Part shown: piece after piece, positions 54,073 to 61,977 of the stretch | Position numbering within the stretch: the first letter of the stretch is position 1 | Layout of the letters: the number at the start of each line of letters is the position of its first letter | Notes under the pieces: model-generated | Database searches by the model: none | What the model saw: only the letters and a program-made list of their open reading frames with translations | What the model was told of the DNA's origin: nothing | Assembly: GCA_024642205.1 (NCBI GenBank) | Contig: JAHEBQ010000003.1 | Location: 118,409 to 182,408 of the forward strand | Source: Planctomycetaceae bacterium | GTDB taxonomy: Bacteria > Planctomycetota > Planctomycetia > Pirellulales > Pirellulaceae | DNA length: 64,000 nucleotides | Reading direction: 5' to 3' | Program-made: the position numbers and the translations under genes

Positions 54073-54699
54073 TCAACCCAGCGGATCGTCCAGCGTGTCG
54101 ATCCCCAACTCTTCGATCGGTTGCGACAGGATGTCCCGATCGCGGGCAGGCAAGTCGTTGGCTGCGGAGTCGGTTGCGTCATAGGGTTGCACATGAATTC
54201 GATTTTCTCGAACGGATACAACCTTTACCGGATCGCCGATATCGATGGCAAACCCATCGCTGATCGCGTCGTATTTTTCACCGTTGATGACAACGATTCC
54301 GCTCGGGAGCATCTTGGTTCCGGCAATGCCCAATTGACCTTCAAGGCTTACCCTCCGTTGGTGGTGCGACTGGTTTGGTAACACGTCTTCGGGTTTGAGG
54401 TCTTTGAGCAAGATCATTTTTCCCAACGGCGTGTGCGGCCAGATCTTGACCATCGCCCCCAGCAACGATGGAATTGCAATTACGGTCAACAGCAGAATCA
54501 GGGCACCGGATTTGAGGCCATCCATGAAACCAAACACAATACTGGTCACAATCAATACGCCCGCGAAGATCCCCAGCATTCCCGCCGACGGCAGGAACAA
54601 TTCAAGCACGACGACGAACAGCCCGATCGCCAACAACAACAAAGCCCAATAAATCATCGCATCGCTCGTTCCAGTGATTCCAACCTGCCACCCAATCAT
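54073..54699 (-). CDS. NfeD-like membrane protein
   Basis: A 208-residue protein with three to four membrane helices (AMIYWALLLLAIGLFVVVLELFLPSAGMLGIFAGVLIVTSIVFGFM, ALILLLTVIAIPSLLGAMV) and a soluble C-terminal OB-like domain (SLEGQLGIAGTKMLPSGIVVINGEKYDAISDGFAIDIGDPVKVVSVRENRIHV), the standard short NfeD architecture. These proteins act with stomatins and proteases in membrane quality control. ATG 54699 is used; the frame is open to 54864 but the extra part has no homology. It lies downstream of a longer NfeD-family gene, from which it may be translated in the same unit. Confidence 0.82.
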   Translation of the reverse strand: MIGWQVGITGTSDAMIYWALLLLAIGLFVVVLELFLPSAGMLGIFAGVLIVTSIVFGFMDGLKSGALILLLTVIAIPSLLGAMVKIWPHTPLGKMILLKDLKPEDVLPNQSHHQRRVSLEGQLGIAGTKMLPSGIVVINGEKYDAISDGFAIDIGDPVKVVSVRENRIHVQPYDATDSAANDLPARDRDILSQPIEELGIDTLDDPLG

Positions 54700-54889
54700 A
54701 CTCGTCGTTGCCGGATCATACCAGCAAAGGGCTCCCTTCGACCAACGAAAAGGCATTGGCTCGTCAGCATGGAATCGGATTTGATCGGTTGGGCTCGCAT
54801 CCGGCTGCGCGACTTTCTGCGGCCAGGAATACGGCCATCCGCTCGCGACCACGTGGGATTGCAATCAATGTCGTCTCGGAACGTCCAGC

Positions 54890-57196
54890 CTACGTGTCCT
54901 GGCGAACTGGTTTCACCACAATCCGGTTGCCAACAGCTTCGACGACTTCGACCGGCTCGCCTTTGTTGACCATCTGCCCGGTTGAAATCACGTCGTAAAT
55001 CCGGCCGCTGATTCGCGCTTTGCCGGACGGGTTCAACCGTGTAATCGTTTCGCCGGAATGTTCCTCAAGATAGCTCCAGTCGACAATCGCTTCGGGATCA
55101 CTTGAACCGCCCAACCCGGTGTCAACAATCTGGCGAGGCTCAAGAATCATTCGGCGCAGAAGAGGAGAATGCGGAATGACCTTGCGCAGCGCGACAGCGC
55201 CCGCGATCACACCGAACCCCGCTCCCACCAACGGAAGCAACGAATAAGACATTTCAACGACGTCCGCACTCGATCGCGGTATCAAGAACGACTGGGATGC
55301 CAGTACCAAAGACGAAATGACAAGCAGGACACCACCCACGCCAAACACACCAAATCCTGGCAGCACGAAAACTTCCATCCCGATGAACACGACACCTACG
55401 ATGAACATGATGACTTCCAGCCAGTCCGCGTTGCCATCGAGACTTTGACTCCAGAAAAACAGGATGAAACACAGCGCCGCAAGAAACCCCGGCAAACCCA
55501 GTCCGGGGGCCGACATCTCGGTCGAGAAAAAGAACATTGCCGCGAACAACAACCAGGGCGAAACAAACGGTGAAGACAGAAATTCGGCGAGACGTTCCAC
55601 CCAGCGATCGGTAGCAGACGGCCGCAACTCCTCGGGCGATTGGTCGAGTTGATAAAACGTCTGAATTTGACCCATGTCATCGGCAATCTTCCGAACCAAA
55701 AAGTTCTCCCAGCCGGTTTCAGCATCCAGGCCCGTCACACCGCCGATCGGCCCCAGGGGAGCCCATTGATCAAGTCCCTCAGACGCCTCCAGTTCGTCGT
55801 TGCACAGCAGCCGAATTTGTCCTGACACTTTGTTTCGATACCTGGTCACGACCAGCGACGGGTCCAGCATTTGCATCATCATCGACCAATCGGATTGCCG
55901 CTCCTTGGCGATGGACTTGACCAACGGGCGCAGACTGTCGAGATCCGATGGACTGAATGACGCCTCGGTTTCACTCTGCCCACCCAGTCTTGCGTCCGGG
56001 GCCATGATCAAGCGGTCACAGGTCAGCGCTATCAGTCCGACCGGCCCTTGGGCATTGTCACGTACGAACGCGACGGTCTGGATTTTGTCCGGATCGTATT
56101 CCGCGAGGTACTGTGCCAGGCGGATACAAGCATCCACATCGCCGGTATTCTGCTCGATGTTGAAAATGACCAAGTTGAATTGTTGCCGCTCGACTCGCTG
56201 CTTGAGCGCGCGAATCGCCCACTTGACCGTCCTCGCGTCGATCACCGGAGGCAGCGTCACCTGCATCGCCTTCCAGTCGCTTCCCTCCGCCGGATTGCCT
56301 TCGAGTGAATTCGGTGCAAGATCGAGCGTCCGCGCAAGCTCGGCTCGCGAACCGGGCGTCAGCCTCACCAGCCCAAAGTCGGCCAGTTGCCTGCCTGTCA
56401 ATCGCGTAAACTCGCCAGCCGGCGTGATCGTCTCCGTTTTGGCGGCTCTTCCAGATGCTTCCAGCTCTTTCCATTGTTCGGCGTTGGCGTACTCCACGCT
56501 GCCGTCATTAAAGGTGACACGAAAAAGCTGAAGCTGGTTGTCGAGCATGCTCAACACGACTTCAACGGGTAAGGTCGTCAGTCGTTGATTCGCGACGCTG
56601 CGATAAACCTCGCGGAACAAAGGCCTGAGTTGTTGCTCGTCGATCCCGGCATCCCCGATCGCCACGTCCGGTTCGATTGCGATTTGGTTGGCAGCAATCG
56701 CAACGAGGACGGCATGGCCATTGAGCTGTCCCTCGATTTGCTGGTCGTTGGCATTTCTGTTGTTGGATTCTATGAAGGATCGACTGGCGGGAATGTAGGC
56801 AACCGTTCGAATCCGGTTCAGATCGGCGTTGCCAAGATAGAGCGCCAACGACATGCACGCTTCCAGTTCGCTGCCCCGGCCCGTCTTGCCACTGGCGGTA
56901 TCGAACTCCAGCACGACCACCGGACGCTCTTCTCGCCGCAACATCACTTGAGGTTGTTCAGAAATCTGTTTAAGTGTTCGCCGAACCTCGGCACTCACTT
57001 TGCCGTCAATCGGAAGCGGAATCCGAACAAGAAATCCAATACGATCGGTATCGAAATTCGCCTTGTCTGTTTCAACTTGTTGCCTGTCGTCCTGCCCAGC
57101 TCCCGCTGCCCAGGCCAGGGGAGCCGAAAACCATCCTCCCCATGTCAGCAGAATCGCAACGGGTATCGCAAATCGGTATTGCAATGATTTTGACAT
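54890..57196 (-). CDS. Long NfeD-family protein with two ClpP-class domains
   Basis: A 768-residue membrane protein of the long NfeD type. After a signal peptide (ILLTWGGWFSAPLAWAAG) come two ClpP-like domains at about 45-250 and 300-540. In the first, LNGHAVLVAIAANQIAIEPDVAIGDAG holds the position where active forms have a Ser in an A-SAG context; here it is Ala-Val, so proteolysis is doubtful. Four to five membrane helices lie at about 545-690 (FFFSTEMSAPGLGLPGFLAALCFILFFW), and the C terminus is an NfeD OB fold (GKARISGRIYDVISTGQMVNKGEPVEVVEAVGNRIVVKPV). A gap of 190 bases separates it from the short NfeD gene. Confidence 0.82.
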   Translation of the reverse strand: MSKSLQYRFAIPVAILLTWGGWFSAPLAWAAGAGQDDRQQVETDKANFDTDRIGFLVRIPLPIDGKVSAEVRRTLKQISEQPQVMLRREERPVVVLEFDTASGKTGRGSELEACMSLALYLGNADLNRIRTVAYIPASRSFIESNNRNANDQQIEGQLNGHAVLVAIAANQIAIEPDVAIGDAGIDEQQLRPLFREVYRSVANQRLTTLPVEVVLSMLDNQLQLFRVTFNDGSVEYANAEQWKELEASGRAAKTETITPAGEFTRLTGRQLADFGLVRLTPGSRAELARTLDLAPNSLEGNPAEGSDWKAMQVTLPPVIDARTVKWAIRALKQRVERQQFNLVIFNIEQNTGDVDACIRLAQYLAEYDPDKIQTVAFVRDNAQGPVGLIALTCDRLIMAPDARLGGQSETEASFSPSDLDSLRPLVKSIAKERQSDWSMMMQMLDPSLVVTRYRNKVSGQIRLLCNDELEASEGLDQWAPLGPIGGVTGLDAETGWENFLVRKIADDMGQIQTFYQLDQSPEELRPSATDRWVERLAEFLSSPFVSPWLLFAAMFFFSTEMSAPGLGLPGFLAALCFILFFWSQSLDGNADWLEVIMFIVGVVFIGMEVFVLPGFGVFGVGGVLLVISSLVLASQSFLIPRSSADVVEMSYSLLPLVGAGFGVIAGAVALRKVIPHSPLLRRMILEPRQIVDTGLGGSSDPEAIVDWSYLEEHSGETITRLNPSGKARISGRIYDVISTGQMVNKGEPVEVVEAVGNRIVVKPVRQDT

Positions 57197-57510
57197 GGAC
57201 AGTTCTTAAACCGCGTTGGATGGCACATCGTAACGCCGTGATCTCGGCACGACTAAGTATAGGATTCACGTCAAGTCAGGGAACCGTCCATTTCCATTCG
57301 ATCAACGCCTTGCCGGGCAAAGCGTGCGATGGACCGATCGATCACCAAAACACGTGGTTTGACATCCGGCGGATCGGGTGGGACACGATATTTCTCGGGG
57401 CCCATCTCTCCATGACAGGCTCACAGCGAACAACCTCTGCCAAGACAAGTGCAGGTTTTCGGTCCGCATACCAACAAACCGCTTGCTGGAAGCATCTCCC
57501 GCAAAACAAC
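57197..57510. other. Intergenic region between the Pit transporter and NfeD genes
   Basis: About 315 bases with no coherent ORF, hairpin or RNA gene I can name. It must hold the leader of the NfeD gene and the 3' end of the transporter gene. Confidence 0.3.
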
Positions 57511-59028
57511 TCACCCCGTCGCCGACGGTACCATCGAATCCACCCATCCGGAGTCAATGAAAATCAATTTGAGTATAAAGTAAAATATCATACTTAACCC
57601 CGCACCGGCCGGAATCGTAACCACCCAGCCAGCGACGATGTCTCGCATTGTCTTCAGATTCAAGGCGTTGATTCCGCGCGCCAATCCGACGCCCAGCACT
57701 GCACCGACGAGCGTATGCGTTGTCGAGATCGGCAACCCGATGGGCAGCACGGATGCCGCGAGTATCGTAATCGCCGCAGCAAACTCGGCGCAGAATCCGC
57801 GGCTTGGCGTGAGTTCGGTAATTTTTTCCCCAACCGTCTTGATCACTTTCCAGCCCCAGGTTGCCAGGCCGATAACGATTCCAACGCCGCCCAGCAACAA
57901 CGCCCAGCCGGGCGTTGTCGATTCTTTTAGAATTGCATGCTCGGTAACGGCCTGATACGCCGCTGACAAAGGTCCGATCGCGTTGGCCACGTCATTGGAC
58001 CCATGGGCAAACGCCACCAGGCAGGCAGTGAAAATCTGCAATACGCTGAAAATCCTTTCAACCTGACGATGCTCCGCGAAATCGGTACGGTTTGCAATAT
58101 TTTCAAGTGCAGCATCCTGCAATAGCTCGGCCTCGTTTAACAACATCGTTGCCTTATTCTGCAGTTCACCCATGGAATGATTGCGAACGCGTTGCAAGTG
58201 CTTGATCGTCTTGGCCAACGAACGCGAAACATCGGCATCGAGAACCGGATTCGACCCGGCCTTCGCATTGCCAACCTGAAGAAAATTCGCGAGGGATAAT
58301 TTCGTGACAAGAAAGCCGACGGCGCCCAAAACGACGGCCACCAGAACAACCGCCATCATGAACCCCGGGGACTGAGGGTCCATTTCCCAGCGTTTCCAAA
58401 GTGGCTTGAGTCCCTTGTAACAAGTCAGACCGGTCATCACGAACATCAGTACAAACACCAGTTTCGGCGCAGTACGCCGCGCCGCAGCCACCGGATCATG
58501 CTTGTGAAACACCGTTTTCAGCAGGATGCCGAATACAACATAGGCAACGATCGCGGAAATCAATGGCGAAACCACCCAGCCAGCGCTGATCAAACCAACT
58601 TGATTCCACAGGATCCCGTTGTAACCCAGTGCAACGACACCAAAACCGACCACGGCACCCACGATTGAATGCGTGGTGGAAACGGGCCACGACATCCACG
58701 TCGCTATCAACAACCATGTTCCGGCTGCCAGCAGCGCCGCAATCATGCCGCAAGCGAGAATATACGGTGCTTGTTCGGCCGAGTAGAAATTCAGTATTTC
58801 CAGCGGATCGAAAATTTTCTTGCGCACCGTTTCCGAAACGTTCGAACCAACAATGTACGCACCAGCAAACTCAAAAACGGCGGCCAGGATAACGGCGCGT
58901 TTCAATGTCAGCGCACCCGATCCAACCGAAGTTCCCATTGCGTTGGCTACGTCGTTGGCACCAATATTCCAAGCGACATAAAATCCGCAAACGAGAATCA
59001 AACCAATCAGTATATATTCAACACCCAT
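57511..59028 (-). CDS. Pit-family inorganic phosphate transporter
   Basis: A 505-residue membrane protein that imports phosphate with a cation. The repeated family signature is present twice in inverted halves: WNIGANDVANAMGTSVGSG at about 21-39 and FAHGSNDVANAIGPLSAA at about 338-355. About ten to twelve helices are seen, with a central soluble loop at about 270-330. The start ATG at 59028 lies 90 bases after the stop of the DUF47 gene, so the two are co-transcribed, a common pairing. It is downstream of a palindrome and opposite a PhoR-like kinase, suggesting phosphate control. Confidence 0.92.
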   Translation of the reverse strand: MGVEYILIGLILVCGFYVAWNIGANDVANAMGTSVGSGALTLKRAVILAAVFEFAGAYIVGSNVSETVRKKIFDPLEILNFYSAEQAPYILACGMIAALLAAGTWLLIATWMSWPVSTTHSIVGAVVGFGVVALGYNGILWNQVGLISAGWVVSPLISAIVAYVVFGILLKTVFHKHDPVAAARRTAPKLVFVLMFVMTGLTCYKGLKPLWKRWEMDPQSPGFMMAVVLVAVVLGAVGFLVTKLSLANFLQVGNAKAGSNPVLDADVSRSLAKTIKHLQRVRNHSMGELQNKATMLLNEAELLQDAALENIANRTDFAEHRQVERIFSVLQIFTACLVAFAHGSNDVANAIGPLSAAYQAVTEHAILKESTTPGWALLLGGVGIVIGLATWGWKVIKTVGEKITELTPSRGFCAEFAAAITILAASVLPIGLPISTTHTLVGAVLGVGLARGINALNLKTMRDIVAGWVVTIPAGAGLSMIFYFILKLIFIDSGWVDSMVPSATG

Positions 59029-59117
59029 GATGGCGAGGTGACCCAGGTCTAAAAAGGCAGTGGAACGAAGTTACGAAAGTGAATCGGTCAATCCCGGCAG
59101 GTGCTGTTCTGCGTCGA

Positions 59118-59792
59118 CTACTTCAAACTCAATGTCCTGAGAACGCGGTTCGCAAGATTCTCGGACACATTGCCCAAACGACTCAGTACGCGGGTCACTC
59201 TCATCCAGAGATGGAATTCAGCCACGGAAAAATCTGTATCGTGGGCATAGATTTTTTTCAACAACTGCAACTGCACTTCGTCGGCTTGATGTTCTGCAAA
59301 CGCCGCGTCTTTGGCCAACCGCCGGATTCGCTCGGCTTCTGTTCCGCCAAATCCGGATTCAATCAATTCGTCCATTTGGTCGATTATCAAGGCAGTGACC
59401 TGACAGGCGTGAACATTGAGCTCAACAAACCGGTCAAAATCAGTCTTCAAGTCATCGGGGAACGGCAGCGGCTTCAGCGTCAGGACTTTGCAAACATCTT
59501 CAGCGGTGTCGGCGAGGCTGTCTTGAAGTGACAAGATCTCCAGGACCTCGGCGCGGTCGATCGGCATGAAGAACCGTTTCAGCAACCGTTCCCGAATATC
59601 ATCCTTGATTTGGTCTGCCTGGTGCTCCAGGTTGGAGACGTCATTCGAAAGCTGATCAAGCCTTTCAAACTCTCCCGCCTTGACGGCAGTCAAAGCCTCC
59701 GACATCTTGTCAATGCACTTGCTGACTTGTGCCATGTGCTGCTGAATTTGACTGAACGGAGACCGACCGAAAAGCTTGCCAATTGTGCTCAT
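59118..59792 (-). CDS. DUF47/PhoU-like accessory protein of the Pit transporter
   Basis: A 224-residue all-helical protein of the DUF47 (TIGR00153) family: MSTIGKLFGRSPFSQIQQHMAQVSKCIDKM, FERLDQLSNDVSNLEHQADQIKDDIRERLLKRFFMPIDRAEVLEIL, and FAEHQADEVQLQLLKKIY. The E-x-x-x-D pairs in the helical repeats form a metal site as in PhoU. Such proteins usually sit next to Pit and control it. The ATG is 59792; no strong ribosome site. It leads the two-gene unit. Confidence 0.9.
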   Translation of the reverse strand: MSTIGKLFGRSPFSQIQQHMAQVSKCIDKMSEALTAVKAGEFERLDQLSNDVSNLEHQADQIKDDIRERLLKRFFMPIDRAEVLEILSLQDSLADTAEDVCKVLTLKPLPFPDDLKTDFDRFVELNVHACQVTALIIDQMDELIESGFGGTEAERIRRLAKDAAFAEHQADEVQLQLLKKIYAHDTDFSVAEFHLWMRVTRVLSRLGNVSENLANRVLRTLSLK

Positions 59793-60070
59793 TAAATAGT
59801 GCCAAGGAATTTTCTGGATGTTTTGGTAATGCCGATCTTAATGTTAAGATTTCTTCATATCCAGTAGTGCTCGAACTGAGCGTGGTCAGCCCTGACGGGC
59901 AATCGGTGGATTTCCGGAAAATGGTTGGTCGATTCCGGTGTCGGCAAGCTGATTTCTGGCAATTGCCCTGTTTGTTGCCATACCGGCAGCAAACGCGCTG
60001 GGCGTGTTTGCTGTTTGTGGCGGAGTTAATCAATGCCGGTGGAAAATCAATCTTCAGGAATCCTAAGTCC
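59793..60070. other. Divergent control region of the phosphate unit
   Basis: About 280 bases between the DUF47-Pit unit and the PhoR-like kinase. It includes the palindrome at 59835-59850. The kinase frame is open back to 59783, but the extra 96 codons have no homology. Confidence 0.4.
59835..59850. promoter_or_regulatory. Perfect palindrome, candidate operator of the phosphate unit
   Basis: ATCTTAA and TTAAGAT face each other across TG, 43 bases before the DUF47 start codon. The position fits an operator or promoter element. TTAA-based sites recall some Pho boxes, but those are direct repeats, so the link is a guess. Confidence 0.4.
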
Positions 60071-61858
60071 ATGAAATTTCCCCGGGCTGTCCGCCGATTA
60101 CTGCTCGGCTACCTCATTATCCATTTGCTGACGGCGGGTTTCTTTGTCTTCGTTTTAACAGGGATCGTTCGCAACCAGATGATCCGTGATGCGCGCTCGA
60201 AAATGGAGGCAATGGCTTCGATGCTGGTAGAGCACGTCGAGGAGCTGCCTGCCGGAAACAAAGATGCCAGCTTGCCCGCGTATTTGATCCGTTTGGGTGA
60301 AGAAACCGAAATGCGATTCACGTTGATCACTGCTGAAGGTATCGTTGTCGCCGATTCGGTCACAGGAACGCAAGACATCGGGCCTCACGGGACGCGCGAA
60401 GAGATACTGGTCGCCAAAAAAGAAGGCGTCGGTTTTTCCCAGCGATACAGCGCGACACTGAACCAGCCCATGATGTATCTGGCTCGGCGCTATGAACCGA
60501 CAAATGCCAATCACGCCGGGGGATTTGTACGCGTCGCCGTCCCGAGTGACTCGATCAGCTCCGCGATCGGAGATATTCAAAAATACGTCTGGCTGTTCGC
60601 GATCGCCCTCAGCGCACTGACAGCTTTGCTGATGGCAGTATTTTCCGCACGTAGCATGCAACCGCTGGATCTGTTTTCCCAGGCCGCCAGGCGGATTGGC
60701 GTCGGACAGTACGACAGCATACCACAGGTTCATCATCGCGATGACGAATGGGGTGAACTCGGTGAGGCATTTCAACAGATGCAATCCGAGCTGACTCGAC
60801 GCGAAGAACGACTGGTCGAAAACAGCCAGCGTCTCGAGGCGGTCCTTTCCAGCATGATCGAAGGCGTATTGGCAATCGAGCCGACCGGCGAAGTCATGCT
60901 TGCCAACGGAGCAGCCTGCCGCATGCTGGGGTTGACACATTCCGAACTCGTTGGCCGCAAGCTGCTGGAGATCGTTCGTATTCCGGAACTCAGCTCGGCG
61001 GTCGAAAAGACCCAGATTCAACGGACGTTTTCCAAGACGGAATTCAAGACGATAACCACACCGAAACTCGCCGGCCCCCAGCGAACGCTCAAGGCCCGCG
61101 TGTCGATATTGGCCAACCAGGATAAGCCAGGCGTCGCCATCGTTTTGCACGACGTGACAGAACTCAGGCAGCTGGAAACGATGCGCCGGGATTTCGTCGC
61201 AAATGTTTCGCACGAATTGAAAACACCGCTTTCGTCGATCAAGGCTTACGCGGAAACGCTCCGGTTGGGGGCCTTGCATGACGATGAAAAGAATCTGCAG
61301 TTCGTCGAGCAGATCGAGTTCCAGGCGGAAATGCTGAACCGCCAGATCCAGGATTTGCTACAACTGGCCCGGGTCGAATCAGGACAAACGACGTTCGCGA
61401 TGACCGATGTCGCGATCAACCAGGTTTGCCAGACCTGTTATGAGCAGTTTTCGGAAATCGCCAGTGAGCGGAACCTCGATTTGAAACTGGAACTCTCAGA
61501 ACCTGGCCCGATTTCGAGGTCCGATCGCCCGTCCATTGAGACCATTGTCAAAAACCTGGTCGTTAATGCGATTCACTACACACCCAAGCAGGGATCGGTG
61601 ACCATTTCGACGGCGTGCGAGGAAGACTGGGCGGTCATCACGGTGGCCGATACCGGAATCGGAATTGCCCCCGAACAGCAGTCTCGTGTGTTTGAAAGGT
61701 TTTACCGAGTCGACAAGGCCCGTTCACGCGACATGGGTGGAACGGGTCTGGGTTTGGCGATCGTCAAGCATCTGGCCCAGGCGCACGGTGGCTCGGTGCA
61801 GCTGAAGAGCCAGTTGGGAAAAGGCAGCCAGTTTCAAGTTCGGCTACCGAGAGTATAA
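60071..61858 (+). CDS. PhoR-like sensor histidine kinase
   Basis: A 595-residue membrane kinase. Two membrane helices (about 12-33 and 175-197) flank an outside sensor domain; then a HAMP segment (about 200-250, SMQPLDLFSQAARRIGVGQYDSI), a PAS domain (about 265-370, LEAVLSSMIEGVLAIEPTGEVMLAN), a HisKA domain with the phospho-accepting His in FVANVSHELKTPLSSIKAYAETL, and a HATPase domain (NLVVNAIHYTPKQG, DTGIGIAPEQQSRVFERFYRVD, GGTGLGLAIVKHLA). This is the usual PhoR layout. No response regulator gene is beside it in this window, so the partner is elsewhere. Divergent from a phosphate transporter unit; the phosphate link is inferred from that. Confidence 0.85.
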   Translation: MKFPRAVRRLLLGYLIIHLLTAGFFVFVLTGIVRNQMIRDARSKMEAMASMLVEHVEELPAGNKDASLPAYLIRLGEETEMRFTLITAEGIVVADSVTGTQDIGPHGTREEILVAKKEGVGFSQRYSATLNQPMMYLARRYEPTNANHAGGFVRVAVPSDSISSAIGDIQKYVWLFAIALSALTALLMAVFSARSMQPLDLFSQAARRIGVGQYDSIPQVHHRDDEWGELGEAFQQMQSELTRREERLVENSQRLEAVLSSMIEGVLAIEPTGEVMLANGAACRMLGLTHSELVGRKLLEIVRIPELSSAVEKTQIQRTFSKTEFKTITTPKLAGPQRTLKARVSILANQDKPGVAIVLHDVTELRQLETMRRDFVANVSHELKTPLSSIKAYAETLRLGALHDDEKNLQFVEQIEFQAEMLNRQIQDLLQLARVESGQTTFAMTDVAINQVCQTCYEQFSEIASERNLDLKLELSEPGPISRSDRPSIETIVKNLVVNAIHYTPKQGSVTISTACEEDWAVITVADTGIGIAPEQQSRVFERFYRVDKARSRDMGGTGLGLAIVKHLAQAHGGSVQLKSQLGKGSQFQVRLPRV

Positions 61859-61977
61859 GGGGTGAAACGAGCCCCCTGCACCGTTACCAACCTGGTGCCC
61901 AGGACTGATGCCAACAAACACCAGCACGGCTCGCCCGGGTTGGCGTATCGGACCGTTTCGCGCTCCGATTGGGTGAT

